Assembly (NCBI GenBank): GCA_021234155.1
Contig: JAJEKV010000002.1
Span: 19,645,592-19,709,591, forward strand
DNA from: Isoetes taiwanensis
Lineage: Eukaryota > Streptophyta > Lycopodiopsida > Isoetales > Isoetaceae
DNA length: 64,000 nucleotides
Reading direction: 5' to 3'
Shown here: one piece after another, positions 58,517-64,000 of the stretch
Layout of the letters: every line of letters begins with the position of its first letter
Position numbering within the stretch: position 1 is the first letter of the stretch
Translations under genes and position numbers: made by a program
The notes under the pieces: model-generated
Told to the model about the DNA's origin: nothing
The model's database searches: none
Seen by the model: the letters and a program-made list of their open reading frames with translations, nothing else

Positions 58517-59616
58517 TCCTGCTTTTTATGGCTAAACTTTTTGTATCATTTTCTTCTATGTGCTTGACATTCCTCTCCTAAGTCCTTCATTTGTTGAAGT
58601 TGTAGGTTTTGTTTGTCCATAAACAATTGCTGTCTGATCTCTTTGATTTTCCTCTACACCTTAGCTTTCTGATTTCTTTTACCTGCACTCCATTACTTGC
58701 CCCAGTGCTTAATCTAGTCCTTCAGTTATTTGGTCCTATGAACAAAAGCCTTCATAGAGCCAGTGGTCCTTATAGAGGGTAATAGTAAGCCTTAGATTTA
58801 TCACAATACTTCCTGTTATTCAGTAGGCTCATAATGAACTTGAAGGATACATTATTCCCTCCCCTTTTGAGGCAGAGTTCCAGTCCCCAAAATCTACGGA
58901 TAGTGATCCAAGATCGAATTGCTACATCACTGGCGACCATTAAGCGTGATCTAAATAGCCTAAGGACAGATTCTGGCTAGAAATTATGGCAGGCTATTTC
59001 CGACTTGCTGCAAGATTTAAGGACTACCTAGCCTTAGGACATATTCTGGCTGAAACGGGGACTAACAAGAAAATACTTCGGTTAGCTACCCAAGACTCTC
59101 TTGTAGTTAATTGTCACGTAGAGTTTGATTGAAGCTGTCAAGGGAGACTATAAGGTTGCAAAAATATATGCATTGTTCTCGAGGACTGTATACTCATAAG
59201 CTGGCTACAGTTTGGAACCATTCTCAAGAACAAGCAGCTGCTGTGATTAGGAAGGGATGGAACTTACATTGTGCCAAAAAGATTGTAACCATCCTCAAGC
59301 ATAACAGAATTTTACAACGGGGTGTGAACCCAATTTAACTTAAAACAACTCCTCAATTGAACCCCCGTGTGGAAACCACCCTTCCCTCCATACCTACTCC
59401 ATCCATACTCCACCAAGCTCCTTCGCAAGGCAGAATTTGTTCATGAAGTGTTGTAAAATTTATCCATCCACACCTTGTATTCCAAATGAATGTGCTAATA
59501 ATTTATATTATCATATAACTATTTACCTAAGAGACGTATGCATCGGTTTATGTTACATTGGATGGGATACAAACAATGTGCGTATTCCCTTTATGTGAGG
59601 TACAAGATTTTTGCAC
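58517..59616. other. Intergenic, downstream of ATG4
   Basis: Should include the ATG4 3' UTR at its right side. Short plus-strand frames (59129-59338) not recognised. Confidence 0.4.
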
Positions 59617-61961
59617 TTAAAGAATTTGCCAGCCTTCCTCATGCAGTCCCTCAGAATCTGAATGAGGAGTCTGTGTATCTGCTACCTGACCATCATGCAT
59701 CTCAGTCTTCATAAAACTTTGAGCAATGGTAAACATGGGAGCACCATCTGATTTGTCTGCCAACTCTGAAGATCGTTGACAGAAATCTTCGAAGTCCTCT
59801 AAAAATCCAAGAGATGTAAATTAAAATCTTACGTCTTTAAAATATCACGTATTTGGGTTTTTTTTGGATGGGGGGGGGGAGGATATACCTTTGTTGCGGC
59901 AATAGAACCCCAGTGCCAGTGAGGGATCAACTGCCTCCAATGGCATGCAACAAACATCACTGCAGGAAGATGGTTTCAGGGGCAATAGAATAAAAAATTA
60001 ATAATAAGTACTACTACAACCACTACTGCTGCACCTGCAATGATAAGAGCTGGTGTCGGGGGACAAATCATCAAGCGATATGCTAATAGCCTGAAAACAT
60101 CCATCAGCAATTAAAACAATAAAAACAATTGTCACTTAGATGGCAGCTTCCATTCTTTTTTCTTTAACTGACATACCTGGTGAACTTCATGTGGATCAAG
60201 ATACAAGACTTGATCACCTTGAACACCTACAAGATACGTCGATGCTCCTGGTTTACCCCCTGCTATGCCAAGACTTTGGGGAAAATAAAATGTTTCACGC
60301 AACAATGGTATATATCTGTGATACCAAGAAATATAATATCCTTTTAGAAACTGAAACATCAATAGGGAACAGAGGTACTGTCAAGACAAGCAACAAGGAA
60401 CTAACAGGAGCATCCCAAGTGTTAGGAGCGGACAAGAAGTCAAAGCAACTGTTGCCAGGAGACTTTTGTGAATTCCACATTTCATTAAAAACCAAAATGC
60501 ATTTTAACATCCATTCATAACTAGAGGTCTTCTAATCCATGGAGGGCTCTGGGCTTGTAATCATAATGATTGATCTAAAATATTTGAGGTTGCAGGTTTA
60601 CTTCACAAGAGAAATATGAATGCACTTCATTTGACAAGCCTAAAATGTCACACAGAATTGAGTACCGCGGATTAATCTTGGCAACACCAAGGACAAGAGG
60701 AACAAGCACCAGAAGCGGTGCCCAGTCACCAGAAGACCCTTCCCAGCTTGTGCACAGATTTGCCACATCATCAATATAGAGCACAGGAGCTCCTCCTCTG
60801 CCACCCTCTGCATCACCAGAAACAACACAGACAGCCATGGGAAAAGCTCCCTTATAGTCATCGTGTATCTGTGCAGCATCTGCACATGCAAGAGCTTCAA
60901 TTGTCCGACATAAAGCATATGGCCCCAGCCAGGCACCTGCTGCCAAACCAAATGGGCTTCCCACATCAACAAATCTATGGATCGAAAATGCATCATCACG
61001 GAAATCCCCAAAGCCTCGTAAAATTGCCAAGTACTCCCGCTCGTATGGCTGCATTAGCAACATGTGACCAATCTCATAAGCTATCCTGCAATACCAGAGT
61101 AAAGCAATCCATCACTTTGGAACTAGGGCAGCAAGAAAAGGTTTCCTAGGCTTCCAACAATGGCCTGGCAATTGGTTCCTATAATTAAACAGCAGCAAGG
61201 TCTTTTTCAGAAACATATAAGGTGTGAAGGGATCTTATACCTTTCCTGATTCAAGACGCCAAGATCTCCCGAGATGGTGGCAAAGAAGAGCCTGATAAGA
61301 GAGGCCAGTATCCAGTCAGATGTGATCTAGTATGAAGTGCCATTGCACATGATGTATACTTGCCTGAGCAAGAAGCATTTGCCCGCTCCGTATCATACAA
61401 CCCCATCCCACATCACTGGTCAACTTTTGATTACCCAAAGCTTCAAATCCTATATAACATAACATAACATAACATGGTATAGTTGATTGAATTGGAGAAA
61501 ATACATCAGATCCTAACGTACAGCATCAGCATACCTTGTCTATATGTTATCCAGATTCTAGAGGAGAAATCCTTCAAAAATTCTTCAAGCTGAGAAGCTA
61601 CATAATCCTCTTCACAATCTGTGCCTTCCAACTTGTAGCACACACCCAAGATCCAAATTGGCCCACCTGATATCGCTCCATTAATAGTCCCTTTCATACC
61701 TAATATGCGTTCATGGAAGCGCCTCATAGGCCCAGAGCCTATGGCTCGCCTAACAAAATCAGTCCAACCTGCAGCCTTCGGTATTGGGTCTGTGTTGCCT
61801 TTATTTTCTACTCCTTTGGATTCAAACATCCCAAATGTTGATGAAATTATTGATGACCATATGGACGGATGGGAAGCAACCTCTGCAGCCTTATCAAATC
61901 CAAATCCAGTAGCATGCGAGGTAATGTTTTCGCCTGAATTAGTTGGATCAAGGGGTTCCAT
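59617..61961 (-). CDS. ATG4: Autophagy cysteine protease ATG4, 8 exons
   Basis: Cytosolic protease that trims ATG8 to expose its C-terminal glycine and later frees ATG8 from phosphatidylethanolamine. Exons (minus) are 61961-61535, 61449-61364, 61291-61241, 61048-60666, 60315-60177, 60090-60035, 59959-59889 and 59798-59617; 1395 nt, 464 aa plus stop, one frame. Blocks in order are [41 protein letters not shown], then [14 protein letters not shown] with catalytic Cys160. [35 protein letters not shown] and LDPHEVHQ follow, with catalytic Asp356 and His358. The C-terminus EEGWQIL is an ATG8-interacting-type motif. I chose the ATG at 61961 because upstream the same frame has a stop with no earlier ATG. 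Intron 2 has a GC donor. The exon 4 start was chosen at TGCAG before PYEREY to keep the frame. Confidence 0.95.
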
Positions 61962-62265
61962 AATCAAACCCCAATACTTCCAACTTTCGGAACACCCAAA
62001 AGGCGCATTGACAAAAAAGGACAAGTCCTGTTATGTGCCTCCACTCCAGAAATTAGAGATGGATTTTTAGATGCAGTATCAGATCCGGCCGGCGGGGAGC
62101 GTACCCAGCACCCAAAGCATAAACTAAAGAGGGTTCCTTTGTCCCACGCCAAACGCTGCATCGCCCTAACCTTTAAATTGGTTTGACCACGTAATAGCCA
62201 CCGGGAGGCAATTATGCGCAGATGATTTGAAGGATTACATACTTGTACACGCTACCTCTATCTTA
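61962..62265. other. 5' flank of ATG4
   Basis: Presumed promoter and 5' UTR. Contains GGCCGGCGGGGAGCG (GC-rich) near 62087. No TATA box clearly placed. Confidence 0.4.
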
Positions 62266-62637
62266 GGGTCATCTCCATTAGGGTATTTTACCGGAAATTC
62301 AGTGCCACATGGCACTTCCACCGGCACGTTTTGCCGTTCCCATTACTTTCACCCAAACTGATTTTGAATGACATGGCACCGCATCCGGGACTTTTTTCAG
62401 ATGCACCATCACTGCATCTGAAAAACCTGAAATCCCGAGTTTGTCGTTTAGGGCGATCAAAATGGCGTTCAATCCTCTGCGTTCAATCCTCGGTCACCGA
62501 AGCCAGCAGTAAGAAAAGCGGAGCAATGGAAACGTGGGTACGGGGTTCAAACGGGAATGGTGGCTTTTGCTGGTGTTGTAAATCGCTTACATGGCGCAGG
62601 TGGGAAACACAGGTGCCACCCTAATGGGGATCCGCCC
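62266..62637. mobile_element. Tourist-like MITE upstream of ATG4
   Basis: 372 bp flanked by TTA (62263-62265 and 62638-62640). Left end GGGTCATCTCCATTAGGGT; inverted right end GGGCGGATCCCCATTAGGGT. Terminal GGG and a TTA target duplication fit PIF/Harbinger-derived MITEs. No transposase inside. It begins 305 bp upstream of the ATG4 start codon. Confidence 0.8.
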
Positions 62638-62667
62638 TTAGCTCCTTCCGAATTTTGTTGTAAGTTT

Positions 62668-62810
62668 TTTTGGGTTGCCCCTAGGGGGGCAAACCCTTGT
62701 TTATGTGGGTTTATGGCATATCTTAAGTATATACTAGAATATACCTAGGATATGCTCTATGATCGCTAAAAAAACCTACTCTTCTCTCTAAATTGGCGGT
62801 CACCGCATTG
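62668..62810 (+). repeat. Dispersed repeat, copy 2 (pairs with 1156-1292)
   Basis: T-run and GGGTTGCCCCTAG, then TATGGCATATCTTAAGTATA, ATACCTAGGATATGC and TTGGCGGTCACCG. The order is the same as in the inverted copy at 1156-1292. Confidence 0.6.
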
Positions 62811-64000
62811 TGGGGTCACCGATGTTCGAACCGGATAACCGGCAATACAACGAGCATCCGGCTATGGATACTCTCAAGAGTATGCATCAGCAAAGACCAA
62901 ACCACCATGTCCTCTCGGCCACCTCTTTGTCGGTAACTCTTTTCGCCTTCTTCTCTAATCTAGTCGCCTTCAATTTTCTTCTCGCCTCCATTTGTTGAAT
63001 AAATTTTACAAGTGTTTGTTTTTGTTTTAGTTGATTGAAACCGTTGGTGAGGCCATTGAAGGAGTTCGCGATCACCCATTAGGATCTATAAAAAAAATTG
63101 ATCCCATTTTTATATTGCAAATTTTCGATTGAGTGATCCGATTACGCCTTGAGGGCCATGTTCGAGTTTACAAAGCCTTCGAGGTTGAATATAAAGGTTT
63201 GAGTTATTGTATTTTCCGTGCTTTGATTTCTTAGAGTAAGGATGGGTTTTGTCATTTCGTAAGAATCATGGCTCGGTTCTATGCTCAACTTATGCAAAAC
63301 CCATGTTTGATGGCTATTTCTTTATCTAATATTTGATTCTCGTAAAACTTGTTTATTCTCTTAATCCATGTCCCCACATGCAAATGTTTCCGATTTGATC
63401 CATCGTGCTATGCCCACGCAGATAAGATAAAAACGTAAAAATGATCACAAAAGCGTGCTCTTGAGGCCAAAGATTTGAAGTAGGATGCACAAATATTTTG
63501 CCTGCAGTTAAAGGATTTAACACAGGATCAATCATGGCACATCTGGGCCAGAAAGAGACTCTGCAGAATGTACAAAGCACAAAGACAAATACTTTGAAGA
63601 GATTTTGGCACAAGCCTACTTGCATTATCTTACGTAGATGGGTCTTTAATAGTTGCCAAAACAGCTACAACAAGCTCCAAAACCGTGATAAGAGCCGAAT
63701 GTTATGGATTAAGGGATGTAGCAAAAGCAAACAGGTTGTAAAACTCCGAATGAGGCATGCATGGTCATAGAGACGAATTTGTCCGGCTTTACATTTTCTT
63801 TGCGTCTCCATCCATTCACTTATAGTTTTTAGTACAGGTGAGCACATTAGCATAGGATTGCATGAACATTATCTATGTGTTTCATGCACTTATAATGCAT
63901 GTTCACGCCATCTTCTTTATGCTGCCTACAAGCAAGCCTTAAATTTAAAAGGGAACATGCCCAATTTGTTAGCAACCCCGCATGCTTAACCGTAAAGGAA
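62811..64000. other. Intergenic to window end, no gene recognised
   Basis: Short frames only (62810-62998, 63498-63770), none recognisable. Confidence 0.4.

Noticed and set aside
60718-61149. 143-aa plus-strand ORF
   Set aside because: Antisense shadow of ATG4 exon 4.
61705-62070. 121-aa plus-strand ORF
   Set aside because: Antisense shadow of ATG4 exon 1.

Overview
This is a piece of a land-plant nuclear genome. It has three intact, intron-bearing single-copy housekeeping genes, all on the minus strand, separated by long tracts of old transposable elements. The genes are RPA1 (replication protein A large subunit, 2158-5016, 14 exons, 614 aa), a PDIL5-1-type single-thioredoxin-domain protein disulfide isomerase (45133-46079, 4 exons, 144 aa) and ATG4 (autophagy cysteine protease, 59617-61961, 8 exons, 464 aa). 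In each case my splice model keeps one open frame from ATG to stop. The element mix (chromodomain Ty3/Gypsy element, L1-type LINEs, a second LINE type with ORF1-like and endonuclease remnants, Helitrons, Tourist-like MITEs, a Ulp1-carrying Mutator-like element) is plant-like. The chromodomain and LINE types make me lean to a non-seed plant such as a fern, but that is only an inference.

Layout. 1-1144: duplicated exon-like piece, perhaps the end of a gene lying to the left. 2158-5016: RPA1, with a Tourist-like MITE about 280 bp upstream. 6300-9232: dead L1-type LINE. 9310-10560 and 18997-19560: one family of GAATC-rich repetitive element, split by an 8.4-kb Mutator-like element (10562-18988). 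20990-23832: deleted chromovirus. 25080-30720: a second GAATC-rich array, split by a 3.4-kb non-autonomous Helitron (25317-28757). 33000-39000: fossils of the second LINE type, plus a small repeat-bounded element (36228-37775). 42060-42180: D-cysteine desulfhydrase-like fragment. 45133-46079: PDIL5-1. 46740-58520: LINE fossils, a second Helitron 3' end, an Hsp20 pseudogene and an unrecognised broken ORF. 59617-61961: ATG4, again with a Tourist-like MITE about 300 bp upstream of its start.

The most striking object is the Mutator-like element. It has roughly 730-bp GC-rich terminal inverted repeats built from many copies of a GATCCCGGAGG-type motif and flanked by an 8-bp candidate target duplication. 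It holds two convergent genes: a DDE transposase with its D, D and E residues visible, and a Ulp1/C48-type cysteine peptidase whose His-Asp-Cys triad can be read but which carries a stop codon seven codons before the catalytic Cys. The same motif, arranged as hairpins, recurs in a tandem array between the two genes.

The three host genes serve unrelated pathways (DNA replication and repair, ER oxidative folding, autophagy). Nothing suggests co-regulation. No rRNA, true tRNA or CRISPR array was found.
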